Part shown: one piece after another, positions 1 to 10,300 of the stretch | How the letters are laid out: each line of letters opens with the position of its first letter | Position numbering within the stretch: the first letter of the stretch is position 1 | From: Blastomyces gilchristii SLH14081 | Taxonomy: Eukaryota > Ascomycota > Eurotiomycetes > Onygenales > Ajellomycetaceae | Length of the DNA: 64,000 nucleotides | Reading direction: 5' to 3' | NCBI RefSeq assembly: GCF_000003855.2 | Contig: NW_003101679.1 | Location: 1,062,417 to 1,126,416 of the forward strand | Notes under the pieces: model-generated | Told to the model about the DNA's origin: nothing | Database searches by the model: none | The model's input: only the letters and a program-made list of their open reading frames with translations | Made by a program: the position numbers and the translations under genes

Positions 1-2343
1 CCAGAGATTGATCCAACAATCAGGAAGTCACAAAAAATCACACAGTTGCCTGCAAGAAAGCTCCCCGACATTGAAGAAGAGATAACCGTTACTTTGCATC
101 AAACGCCAGCGAGAAGTCGACCCCCTGAAATGAGGCCACCCCGGGCCCACAAACCAAAACCAGGACCCATAAAACGGCTTCGAAGTACTAAGCGCCGATC
201 ACATCCATATTCCGTTCTAAACTGGTTAACGTCACCAAACTCGGGCCTTGCAACTGGAACACGGACATCTGACGCTTCCAGGAGGCATCCCCGGTCAACC
301 GCAAGGCTGCCACCAGATGCAATTATTTTCCATACGTTCCAATCATTCCATGCTCCAACCGGCACATTTGGAACCACATTCGCCCATACGCAATGGCGTA
401 GCTTAACAACAACGGGACCCCGATCGGGCCAGACAATAATGAGCTTACCCGGAGACCTTGGAGATATTCTTTCCATGACGAGGAAACGTCAGCTTGATAC
501 GTCGAATCTCCCCGATCCTGTTTCTACCCGGGTATTTTCCGAAATTGATGCCGTAGGCAGATGGGAATCTAGGCACCCTGAACTATTCGACTTGCAGCGA
601 GCTGGATGGAGATACATTAACCATGGGATACCGGGACCATTCGAGAGTGCTCCTCTCGACGGCTCGATTCGCTTTGAGGCGAATGAATCCCGACGGGTCT
701 CAAAGGGACGACAAGCACCACTTGCCCAGACTCCACTTCGGACCCTGACATCATCACCTGCCGGGGTAACTCCATCAGATCGCCCCTCCGCTCGTCAAAT
801 CGCACCTCGTGGTCAGAGGCGGCCCGAACTACCCGTCAACAGACGTCTCGAACAATTCCAGGAGCCCAAAGCAGAGAAACGAACACCCAAAGCAACGGCT
901 CCGACTGTTCGAAGAAGTAGACTCATCAAAGTTCTATCTAGTGATATTGTACAAAAGCTTACCGTTGCGATCGTTGTTGTTCGAACCTTAGCTGGTGGAC
1001 TCGAGGGTAAAATGGTTGACTGGCAGCTTGTTACATTAGCTTTCCCAGATCACGACCCTAAATTAATCAGAGATCGCGGAAAGGCCATCCTTTCGCGAAA
1101 TCGACTGCAAATGTCCAAAATGCAAAGCGATTTTCAAGAGCGGTTTGCAGAAGCGTACGAAAAGGACCAGGTACCCCGGATCGATTATGGTGACCTTCCC
1201 TCGTATGATTGGCAGTGGATCGTTGATTGGGCGAACAAGCAACTTGAAGGCCCAGGTTCAGATAACCTTCCGAGCCTACCAGCTACCCGCCAACAATTCA
1301 ATAGCCTCTTTGACGTTCGCCCGGAACCCGTACAAACGCTTGACGAGCTGTTCCAACATAACGCCCCAGCGACGATTCCGCGAAAACAAGCTTTGCTAGC
1401 TGGAACAAACTTTGTAATCCCCGTCACTAAAACAGGCACGAAATGTGAGCGGCAATGGCCAAGAATTGAGCGCCTAAACATGGCTAAAACCTGGGTACGA
1501 GCGAACGTGATCACGCCGGAGGAGTCATATAACCCAGCCGAAGCACGACGCATTCTCGAATGCCTTGGTGAGGATCTCATTGGACAAGCGATACAGTCAC
1601 TTATCACTGAACGGGTTATCTCCATGGGCAACAGGGGCCGGATTACTCCAGGGCGAAATTACGACGTCACAGAATACTTCGTGCATACATTCGGGCGCAA
1701 ACGTGCCATCGAAGCAACCCAGCTGAAACGCGCAGTGACTTTCAAAACCACAATCCTGGACACACAGTTACATCTGGAAGGCAGATGCGCCGTGAACTAC
1801 GACGCTGAGGACGGCGATATCCTCGTGCTAATCAACCTCTTCGCCGAGGGGCGAGTGACAATCTGGCCCAAAAACCCGCCACGGGATAAATACGGGCTGA
1901 CAGACGGCGGCTACCTGACGCGCCTCATGGACAAGGGCAAGCTGCGCTTCGACGTCGACGTCCTTCCCGTCCCCGATCGCTACATCTACGGGAACCCTGT
2001 AAAACTGCCCCCAACAGCCCCGAGGGGCGATATGCCCGCCGACTTCCCCTTCTCTCCATCCACAGGCTCTCTCCCCTTCTGCAAGATCCCGCTCTGGTTC
2101 GATATCCATGGCAACTTCGTTAAGGTGCTTTGGGATCTGGTTGTTGCGGCAGTCGTGGGCTACCTTGCGTCTCGGCCGGGCCTCACCGCAGCTGGCATCA
2201 GCCGTATATTCCAGCCACATATTGCCGAGTGGGAGGTGGCTTTGGTTTTGGAGTGGATGGAAGAAGCTGGGGTCGTTGAGAGGCTGGGTGGGTTGTCTGG
2301 CTGGGCGGTGAAGGAGTGGTGGTGGATGGTTGTTCAGAACTGA
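1..2343 (+). CDS. tfc3: TFIIIC largest-subunit-like protein (Tfc3/sfc3 type), 3' part
   Basis: The frame is open from base 1 to the stop at 2341-2343, giving 780 visible residues with no start codon of its own, so the gene begins before the window. The family binds the B box of tRNA genes and recruits TFIIIB for RNA polymerase III; that role is family knowledge. What supports the call is the C-terminal half: a helical winged-helix-type block (KMVDWQLVTLAFPDHDPKLI, near 1010-1070, followed by a Trp-rich stretch PSYDWQWIVDWANKQLE) and a C-terminal block with WFDIHGNFVKVLWD, then a winged-helix-like segment with EWEVALVLEWMEEAGVV. The first 300 visible residues are basic, Pro/Arg-rich and probably disordered. 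Full-length fungal homologues are close to 2000 residues, so more than half is missing upstream. No intron is needed in this part. The gene converges on the palmitoyltransferase downstream. Confidence 0.78.
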   Translation, partial: PEIDPTIRKSQKITQLPARKLPDIEEEITVTLHQTPARSRPPEMRPPRAHKPKPGPIKRLRSTKRRSHPYSVLNWLTSPNSGLATGTRTSDASRRHPRSTARLPPDAIIFHTFQSFHAPTGTFGTTFAHTQWRSLTTTGPRSGQTIMSLPGDLGDILSMTRKRQLDTSNLPDPVSTRVFSEIDAVGRWESRHPELFDLQRAGWRYINHGIPGPFESAPLDGSIRFEANESRRVSKGRQAPLAQTPLRTLTSSPAGVTPSDRPSARQIAPRGQRRPELPVNRRLEQFQEPKAEKRTPKATAPTVRRSRLIKVLSSDIVQKLTVAIVVVRTLAGGLEGKMVDWQLVTLAFPDHDPKLIRDRGKAILSRNRLQMSKMQSDFQERFAEAYEKDQVPRIDYGDLPSYDWQWIVDWANKQLEGPGSDNLPSLPATRQQFNSLFDVRPEPVQTLDELFQHNAPATIPRKQALLAGTNFVIPVTKTGTKCERQWPRIERLNMAKTWVRANVITPEESYNPAEARRILECLGEDLIGQAIQSLITERVISMGNRGRITPGRNYDVTEYFVHTFGRKRAIEATQLKRAVTFKTTILDTQLHLEGRCAVNYDAEDGDILVLINLFAEGRVTIWPKNPPRDKYGLTDGGYLTRLMDKGKLRFDVDVLPVPDRYIYGNPVKLPPTAPRGDMPADFPFSPSTGSLPFCKIPLWFDIHGNFVKVLWDLVVAAVVGYLASRPGLTAAGISRIFQPHIAEWEVALVLEWMEEAGVVERLGGLSGWAVKEWWWMVVQN

Positions 2344-2818
2344 AGGGCTTATCTTATCATGTACCAAGATTGAAGCTGTTTCTAGAGTCATGTTTGTACA
2401 TACATGTACAAGTATCATATGCAGTACTATAGTTATTTTATACCTTTTGTTACCAGAAGGCTGGGCCTCTGGGGATCTCGTTGGTAAGTAATGTTAAATT
2501 GTTATGGTGAAGCGGAAACACGAACGAGAGAACATTTCTAGTAAATCTTGTAAATGAAACGATTACAATGAAAATCCTCAAATCCTGATAGTATATATAT
2601 ATACAGCGTAGGTCAAAAGTCAGAGATATGATCAAGTAAAGATATCAGAAAGAACATGTTCGGTCCACTTGAATTCATGATGCATTATTGAAAGTAAAAT
2701 TAGTGAAAAAACGCGCCACCCTTTAAAACATATAAACTTAAAACCATAAGACAGCCATCAAGGAGAAGCATTAATAATATAAAATGTACATAAAAATAAA
2801 ATAGCGCAAAGATATGCA
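2344..2818. other. Convergent intergenic region
   Basis: Short AT-rich spacer between two convergent 3' ends. It should hold both 3' UTRs; no coding or RNA gene is seen. Confidence 0.6.
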
Positions 2819-4580
2819 TCAATCCCAATCGCGCCACTCATCCCGGCCGCCTCCGCTAGTCCGCCCAAGTTCATCAAGCTCGCTCCGCTGGCTACCGGGC
2901 GTACTGTCGTCTTCCGAAGTCACTTCCCCGGGACGGGGGCGGGGAGACATGGGCCGCAGAGTTTTCATAGAAAGCCCCGTGCCGGGCCGCTGTGCATCCG
3001 TAGCTCTACCGCCCAAGGCTTGGTTATCAGTAGCGCGGCGCGAGACATCGCCGTATCCCCCACCACCTGGGGTATTGCCAGAGGATTGCCAGGTTTCTGA
3101 TAGTGTTGAAGGCCGTTGCGGGAGAGCAATTGGATGCTGGTGGTGCAGTGGCTGGTGGTGCTCGCGCCACCGTTGCATTCTCCTGTCCTCTATTCGTTGC
3201 TTTATTTCACGCCATTTGGTACTAGCTTCCCAATGCCAGCCGTCTCCGGTGGTGTTGCATATGGGCAGAAACCAGAGCAGAGGGTTCGTACCGAAGAGAT
3301 GCCTCAGGTTCCGGCGCCATCCGAGGTCAAATGCGTGAGGGAGCTTTTCTCCGTCCTGTTCGTCTAAGTATTCGTCGTATCGTGCTCTTTCGCGAGCATG
3401 TTCGAGCTCTTCGTAGGAGTGGTAAAGGGATTGTTGTGCGGGGGATAGAGTTTGGTTTTGGGCGTACGGTTGGGCGTGCTCGGGATCGAAATGTCGTTGT
3501 GGAACGGTTGGCGAACTGCGCTCTTCACCTTCCTCTTCGCGTGTCACGCCGGGGATAGCGTTGGCATGCGCATCAAGGAGTTGGTGACCATAGGTTTGGA
3601 AAGTATGGCCAAGGGTGTGCTTCATGTGCCCGTTAACAGCGCTGGCTCGTTCTTGCCTTTGACGGTCAAACGATTTGCGGATGGGTGCGAGGTATCTAGT
3701 CTTTTCTAAACATTCTATCGTTGTCATGCCTCGCGCTGCAAGGCTGATATGCCAGGCTGTGAATGCAGATAAAACAAGGCCGATTACCCCAGCTATGACG
3801 GCCAGGAGAATATTGGTGACCGGGCCGAATGAATCGATATAACGAGAGTTGTTCAATATCTCCGTCCAAACCCAAGTTGCAGAAACTGCAAAGCATACCC
3901 AGCAAAATAGACATGTATATATTAAAAATAACAGAAATGCTTTGTAGTTACGGAACCCGACGCAAGTAGCTAGCCAAGGGCAATGGTGATCCATTTTGAG
4001 AACACAGCGCTTGCATGATGAGCAGTGATGAGTGCGATCCGGTTTAACGCACAGGCACTTTTTACAGTACCTCCTACCACCCGTCGAGCTTACGGTCAGG
4101 GATGTATATTCGGGCGTTTCCGTTGTGGGAAGAGAGCTATAGTCATGTCGGTTCCCGCGACTACTCGTCCGAGGTCCCGTTAAAGGAGAGCCGGGGTCTG
4201 TGAAGACGGCTATAGTATACGATGCGTTTGAAAGGAGATAAAAGATTATTCCAAGAGCCGACGTCCAAGGCCCTAGTATTATATGTCAGAGAAATACATT
4301 CAAGATCAAAGCACAGGCATATGAAGCTTTAGTGGTGGGTTCTTCGAGATGGATGGAAAGTAATCCGCAACGTACCAATCCACCTGGACTTCGCCGGTTG
4401 CATTCCCATCCTTGCTTCCACATACACAGACCATGTCGTAAGCCCATAGACAAATGCCAACGGAAAATATGTACACAAGTTACAGCAAAGGCGTTCACAT
4501 CGTCGCGCAAAATCCCGGCACTTCCGCTTCGAGGGCGAAAGCGGAGGGCTTGGGGGAGGCACGGCAGAAAACGCCTCCAT
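2819..4580 (-). CDS. PFA3: DHHC palmitoyltransferase, PFA3 type (2 exons, 552 aa)
   Basis: Exons 4580-4376 and 4272-2819; the 103-bp intron has a GTACGT donor, a CTGAC branch site and a CTAG acceptor. The join reads RWIG-PWTSALG in frame. The protein S-acylates substrates at Golgi or vacuolar membranes; yeast Pfa3 modifies Vac8 (family knowledge). Visible: an N-terminal Pro-rich leader, TM1 at about 38-56 (YFPLAFVYGLTTWSVY), TM2 near 72-92, the TDPGSP motif at 93-98, then the Cys-rich domain (C138, C141, C152, C155, C158, C166) with DHHC at 163-166, TM3/TM4 after it, and TTxE-like MTTIE. A long acidic, Pro-rich cytosolic tail follows to residue 552. ATG 4580 was chosen because its exon gives the conserved Cys-rich N-terminus; the ATG at 3994 lies inside the catalytic domain. 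All catalytic residues are present, so the enzyme looks functional. Confidence 0.92.
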
Positions 4581-4857
4581 CTTGTCAAAGGTTCCGCTTA
4601 AACCGAATAGAAAAATTATATGTATCTCATTGGGGGAATATAGTATTCATTGTTAAGGCGAACGTAGACGTAGGCGAGCCAGAGACAAACTGGACAGCTC
4701 GGATCGTAAGTCGTAGGCAGTAACTTAGGGAACACAGAAACCGCGGATCAAAAGTATCGAAATAGAAAACGAGCTGGAAGGAATGGACGGGATGGAATCG
4801 AAAAGAACGCGTATTTATTTAAGAATCGGGGGCTCGTAGTACGGAGTGTTTTCCCCC

Positions 4858-4877
4858 GTCGTCGTCGTCGTCGTCGT
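4858..4877. repeat. GTC trinucleotide microsatellite
   Basis: Six and two-thirds perfect GTC units, about 280 bp upstream of the PFA3 start, probably in its promoter or 5' UTR. Confidence 0.9.
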
Positions 4878-6033
4878 TTCGTATCTTGGAGTCGATGCTG
4901 CGCGCGGACATCATCAGCCTTACAAGCCGCTTATCTAACTAAGCCTTGGCAAACACACCAACAGTTTGTATAGTTTCTATTCTCCATTCAGTTACACAAG
5001 CAGTGTACTGACTGCTCTTGTTATTTCCCATGATTAGAAAAATAAGCATCCGTAGGGGCCTTTCAAAGACCCAACTTCAGAGCATCAATAATGGAGTTCG
5101 CGGGGAAGATATCCGTGGTGTGAATTCCAAACTAGCTCAATGGAGAGTGCCATCGAGGTCGTCAAAAATGATCACGCTAAGTATAAATATCCCAAGCAAA
5201 TCCGCATGAAAAGGGTCCTGGGATGTTGTTCAGCGTTCAGCATTAGCAATCAGCATGGAATCTAATTCCGCCGTCACTTATAAGGCGCAACCAAGACAGC
5301 AAATACAAAGTTTTTGAAAACCCGCGAGAACGGGACGGGGAAATGGCCAGGATAGCTCCCCGGGCCGCACCGAAGCTGGGATGTATTAGAAATCAACCAC
5401 GATGGAAAGGAGAGGATGAAATTAGTGGAGACTATTAATTACAGTATTGTTGTACTAAATATCCACTGTGTTCTAACCGGCAGCTTCAAGGGGGAAAAAA
5501 GTTAAGTTGTGAGATTGGTGAAGGATACACCAAAACCTACCCACAGAGCAAAGAGCAAGATACAACATAGAAGGGAAAAAAAAATACACCGCCAACCAAC
5601 GTATTGGTATGTAGCCAAAATCGAAAAAAAAAGCACGTTCACTGAGAGATGCTTTGAAACAAGTCCCCGAATGAGTAACAAACGGGAAAAAAACCGCTAA
5701 AATGATTAATGTATATGACCCACTCAATCGTCCAAAGGGCCCTGTTCCTTCTTCCACCAAGTATGATGAAAATAATTGAGGTATCCATGTCTAACCTAGG
5801 AGATAATAAAACAGATAGCAAAGCAGGTACACAGAAATCTCAAGAGGGTTCCCTCAAGAGGACCACAAAAAAAAAGGGGGAGGGAGAAACAATGCAGCCA
5901 TATACCATAGAAATAAAGCAAAAGATGGTATTAATCTATGTCGGGTAAAAGGGATAAAAGAAAGAAAAAAGAAAATCTTTAGCTATGTTACTGATGAAGT
6001 TTGGGGTGTGAGCGGGGACATGTCAGTCGTTAG

Positions 6034-6035
6034 AA

Positions 6036-6067
<32 letters not shown>

Positions 6068-6068
6068 G
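6034..6068. repeat. A26-G9 homopolymer junction
   Basis: A run of 26 A directly followed by 9 G, just past the 3' end of the rhomboid gene. Such tracts are unstable and error-prone in sequencing, so the exact lengths are uncertain. Confidence 0.85.
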
Positions 6069-6215
6069 AGGACGATAATAGGGGAAGAAAAGACAAAGTT
6101 AATTGTGTAGGTGAGTGGTCGATGGCCGAGGGTCGAGAGCGGATGGTCGTAGAAACTGAAAATATATGGATTCCCACCACGCGGAAGAAACGAGATGCAC
6201 GGGGTGATGGTTTAT

Positions 6216-8068
6216 TTAAGCGATCTTACCAACATCGCACCAATTTCTGCCTTCAATGGGCTAAATGATTGGAGAGAGAGCAGAGGGGTTAGCGGTGCGC
6301 CATAACCAATAAATCAAATTCATCAAATTCATCATCTCCAGTTTTACCTAGCACAGGGCAGGGGAAAAGAATAAAAAAAAAATAAAAAAACTTACCAAAC
6401 ATGACAAATACCTACACCACCCACAGGTCGACCGATATTTATAAAAATTATCCAACAACAGTATAAACGCAATCACGATCCCCACCAGCGTCCCCGCCCG
6501 CACAACCCACCACAGCCACCAGAGCGGCTTCCTCCCCTGGAAGAATTTCACAGGCTGTTTCACCATGAGCCTCTTCGCTTTATCACCAGCTTCATCACCG
6601 GCTCCTAGCGCCCCGCTAGCGCTGACGGGGTCATAAGGGTCGAGGTGCGGAGTTACCGCACCGATGCGCTCGCGCAGTCTATCCGGAGACCGGAGTACGG
6701 ATATGCCTAGCACCAAACCAACCAGGAAGCCGCCAATGTGCGAGAAATTGTCTAGACCGGGCAGGAGGCCGAGGACGAAGGATATGCCAATCGTAATGAG
6801 CATGACGACAAGTTCGGTCACGGGTTTCGGCCGCGTGCCCCAGGTATAGAGGAGGTCGAGAAAAGCGAGGGCGAAGATACCAAATAGGCAGCCTGAGGCG
6901 CCTGTGGATGCGATGCCGGCCGGCGCGAAGTTGGCGCCGAGGATGAAGCCGAAAATGCCGCTGGCGAAGTAAACGAGAGCGTAGCGCCACCAGCCGATCG
7001 TGCGCTCCATGTCTGCGCCGATGGTAAGTTGGGCCATCATGTTGAAGCCGATGTGGATCAGACCGGAGTGCAGGAAGATAGGGACAATGAAACGGAACCA
7101 TTGGTTTGGTTCTGGTTTGTCCTCCAAGCTGCCTTGAGGTTTTGGGTCGGGGACTTTATGGGTCTCTTTGAAGCCGCAGAGGTCAGAGAGAGTGCATTGG
7201 TTTTCGGGTGCGTAGGGGTCCGAGGATATGGTGTTCGGGCAGGGGAATGGGACAAGGCCGTTTGTGGCGTTTTGGTTGTTTTGAATGCCTTCCTCATTCC
7301 GCATACAAGGAACGTATCGGGCTCCCATGTTTATCTGGATGTAGGGCGATGGGCCGATCATGGGGTTGAATTGGGGCCTGATCATGATTGGGGACCCTGT
7401 CAATTGGCCTAAAAGAATCATCAGCAACTAGGCCATCCAAAAGGGGAGGAAAAAAAATGAAATAAAACAAAAAGCCTACCATTCCGCACCAGCTCCGCAA
7501 TAAACACAACCACCTGCACTAAGGTAACAAAATACGTAACGAAGGGTATCTTCTTCCTAAACCACCTCCTCCCTTTCCCTTTCCCTTCCCATCCCCTCGA
7601 ATGTCTCGCTGTCGGGTTCGGATTTAGTGGCACGCGTTGGCTCTCTGAGGAAGGGGGGTATTGCGTATCTGCATCTATCCACTCTGGCCGTCCGCCAGTC
7701 GTCGCCTGCGCATTGGCTTTTAGAGGGATATCATCTGGGTAGTAATCAGTGCCATGCGGCCTTCCCGCCGTGCCCATGCCCCCACCGACAGCTCCACCAC
7801 TTCCTCTTCCTCCTCCATAACTATGACTATCTGGGGAAGCGGGGTAGTCATGGTCTGGGCGGGGGTTATACTGACTGCCGTCGCGGTCATAAGGGCTTCC
7901 GTATGCGCCGTATGGCGAAGGGGTGCGAAGGGGAGGAGGGCTTTGGTTAGACCAGGCTGGTGGAGGAGACACTCTGTCGTCGGGGGGGTATGGATTTAAG
8001 GGTTGGTTTTGTTGTTGTTGTTGGGGGTAACCTGAGTTGTAAGGGTTGTAGAATTCGTTTGCCGCCAT
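6216..8068 (-). CDS. Rhomboid-family intramembrane serine protease (3 exons, 548 aa)
   Basis: Exons 8068-7480, 7408-6396 and 6260-6216; introns of 71 and 134 bp with GTAGGC/TTTTAG and GTAAGT/TTTAG sites. The last exon adds the conserved Cys-containing tail ending NWCDVGKIA. Rhomboids cut transmembrane substrates inside the membrane. Visible: a long Pro/Gly/Gln-rich cytosolic N-terminus (1-165), a basic stretch KGKGRRWFRKK, TM1 near 173-193, a Cys-rich luminal loop (C231, C253, C268, C274), the oxyanion motif H315-xxx-N319, GASG with catalytic Ser368, and FSHIGG with catalytic His420. All three key elements are intact, so activity is expected. C-terminal to the core are one more membrane segment (LVGIVIAFILLLDNFY) and a Cys-rich tail. 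Substrates cannot be inferred. A frame read without splicing would end in a low-complexity Phe-rich tail, which is intron. Confidence 0.9.
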
Positions 8069-9682
8069 GTTTTCGGGCTTTTTCCCCCCTGTCTCCGGGG
8101 AAGAGGAGGTAGATGACTGGTGGTGATGGAGCGCTATATGTAGTAGTATTCAGGAGATGAAGATGCAAGAACGAATGTGATAATAGATAGAAGGACGGGA
8201 TAAATGGTATTGATGAACGACGTAGCAGAAAGCAAAGTACTCTCTGTAGTGATGGTTTTGAAGGAAGCAGCAGCAGCAGGTTTCAAAGCCGGAGCTGTCG
8301 TTCGGAGGATGGTCTGCTAGTGGCTGATCAACGAGGGAGACCAGGGCCGGCGATTTTCTTTTTGGTTGGTGTTGAACTTTGTTGGTTGTTGTCTGTTGTT
8401 GGTAACTATTTAACACCGTTTCAGCCGCAGCCCAGGACACACACAACACCAACCAAGCAGCCAAGCCAATCGCCAGTCTGAAACACCCCGCGTTCAACTA
8501 CGTAGAAGACAAAACAGGTCGGAGGGCATGAGGAATAACTTCTTCAGCAAACGGGCAGATATTACTTAGGTTGTTCTCCAGGAACAGAGTTTTGGGTTCC
8601 AAAAGTTGAGATGATGATGCTTGCTTGGCATTTATAAGCAGCCGTTAGACCGCGCTTGGGGCGGTGCAGACTCAGCCACAGTACTATGGATGACGGGTTT
8701 CAGATTTCCTCACTTCTTGTTCACCTCGCGATTCCAAACTCCGAGTTATTCAGGGCTTCAGACATACAGCGTACATGTTTCATAGTAAATGTGCAGTACA
8801 AATCAAGTTTTGCCAATCACTGCATACAAAATACGATCCCGAAATCGATGACGCACATACACATGCATCTGTCAAATCTGTCAATTCCTCCCTCCGCCTT
8901 CGGCGCACACAGAAGTATCCATATTCCGCGTCTGTTGTTTTCGATTAACATATTATAATTATCTAACGCCTAATACTTGCTCTGAATAACCTGGGCTGCC
9001 TGCCTGCCCTTACTTGCAGGAATCTAGGTCTGATGCGTTGGAAGAAAAAATCCCATAAAAACCATGCTGATATAATTGCCGCTAGGGTTACCCGCACTGG
9101 TCAAAATAATCCATCTTGAATGTATGTACAATGGGTTCTGCGATAGTCTCTTTCATCTCCAACAGGAACGCATTACTTATCGCGGTAGGCGGCGGGGATA
9201 AGAAGTTGGGTTTGCTCGCGCCATGACTGCTCCATCGAGACAGGCAAAATCCACTTGCGGGTCATTATTCAACCAACGTTTGAGTTATATGGATGTATCC
9301 TGATTCTCTTCAATCTAGAAAAACAAAACGCCGTCACAGAACTGGACGAAACCCAATTGCGCTTTTATTCTCTAAGAATGCAAAGACGACATGCGCGCAT
9401 GAGTTTGGTGGTGACAAACGCGATGGCGGGCGAAACAAGGTTCAAAATATGCCAATCCTATATCAATCAAAGGATATAAAATCCTCTTGTCAGCAATACC
9501 TGCCTTTCGTTTAGGAATACATTATGCGTAGGCAAACTGCCTGAGTCATCATCATGGTCAAATACCTAGGAACGTACCAGAAGTCCAAGGAATGCGCTCG
9601 GGGCACCAAAAACCAGGAAATTAAAAGAGGGGAGGAGAGAAAAAGAATATGCCGTTAACAGCTGAGCAAAAGATAATTACGC
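8069..9682. other. Intergenic region upstream of the rhomboid gene
   Basis: Holds the rhomboid 5' region and the 3' UTR of the next minus-strand gene. The short frames here have no conserved protein character; no RNA gene is seen. Confidence 0.55.
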
Positions 9683-10300
9683 TCAAGCATGCGGCAACGG
9701 TTGATTGGTAGCAGTTGGCGATATCGATATCGAGCCTCCAGAATTCCAAGGACCAGGACCAGGACCGGGGGCCGCACCCAAACCAGACCCAACGCCAGAG
9801 CCATTAACAAACTTCAGCTCTGCAGAAACCCTCTCCTTAACCCCGTCCATGCCGGCCCCGGTCAAAATCCAAGCCAGCCTGCTCAGCTTCTGATACAGCA
9901 GCGGGGGAAAGTATAAAAACAGCCCATAGACAAGCAGCGAGATAAACACGAGCAGGAAGGTATTCGCGACAAATTTCTCCCCGGGAGTCATGACATAGAT
10001 GCCGTAGGTGACTTCATAGCGGTAGTAGGCGAGCTGGAGGCGGTTTGTAAGCCGTTTGAGGAGGCTGGGACTGTTGGGGTTGAGCGGGGCGGGGTTGTCT
10101 ACGGGGGGTGCGTAGGGATAGGTGGAAGATATGGACATTGAGGATGAGGTTGAGGATAGTGGAGGGGATTGGGATATTATATGGGGTTTGATTAGGTGAT
10201 TGAACTGGAGTACGGAGGGGTTATGAGATGTATGAGATGTGGTGAATTGTTTGGGGAGAGGAGAGGAGGTGGAGGTGAACTGCTGGGTTTTGGTCGCCAT
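9683..10300 (-). CDS. Small membrane protein with serine palmitoyltransferase small-subunit-like core (205 aa)
   Basis: Single exon. ATG 10300 (MATKTQQF) is preferred; an in-frame ATG at 10348 would add 16 residues, and a later Met (MSISSTYPY) is possible. The core of about 45 residues near the middle reads AYYRYEVTYGIYVMTPGEKF and continues VANTFLLVFISLLVYGLFLYFPP. By recall this lines up without gaps with the animal ssSPT signature (YY.Y..VT..Y...P.E..V.N...F.P). In animals these subunits bind and activate the Lcb1/Lcb2 serine palmitoyltransferase that starts sphingolipid synthesis in the ER. One or two membrane segments lie in the core. Unlike the 70-80-residue animal proteins, this one has long Ser/Pro-rich N-terminal and Gly/Pro-rich C-terminal extensions. 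The gene itself is well supported; the ssSPT role is inference from the motif. Confidence 0.72.
   Translation of the reverse strand: MATKTQQFTSTSSPLPKQFTTSHTSHNPSVLQFNHLIKPHIISQSPPLSSTSSSMSISSTYPYAPPVDNPAPLNPNSPSLLKRLTNRLQLAYYRYEVTYGIYVMTPGEKFVANTFLLVFISLLVYGLFLYFPPLLYQKLSRLAWILTGAGMDGVKERVSAELKFVNGSGVGSGLGAAPGPGPGPWNSGGSISISPTATNQPLPHA

Larger units (their letters stand above)
4581..6215. other. Intergenic region upstream of PFA3
   Basis: About 1.6 kb holding the PFA3 5' region and the 3' UTR of the rhomboid gene. It contains a GTC microsatellite and an A/G homopolymer junction but no reading frame with recognisable protein content. Confidence 0.55.

Noticed and set aside
8150..8497. Minus-strand frame of 115 residues upstream of the rhomboid gene
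   Set aside because: No domain or conserved look; lies in the presumed promoter/5' UTR.
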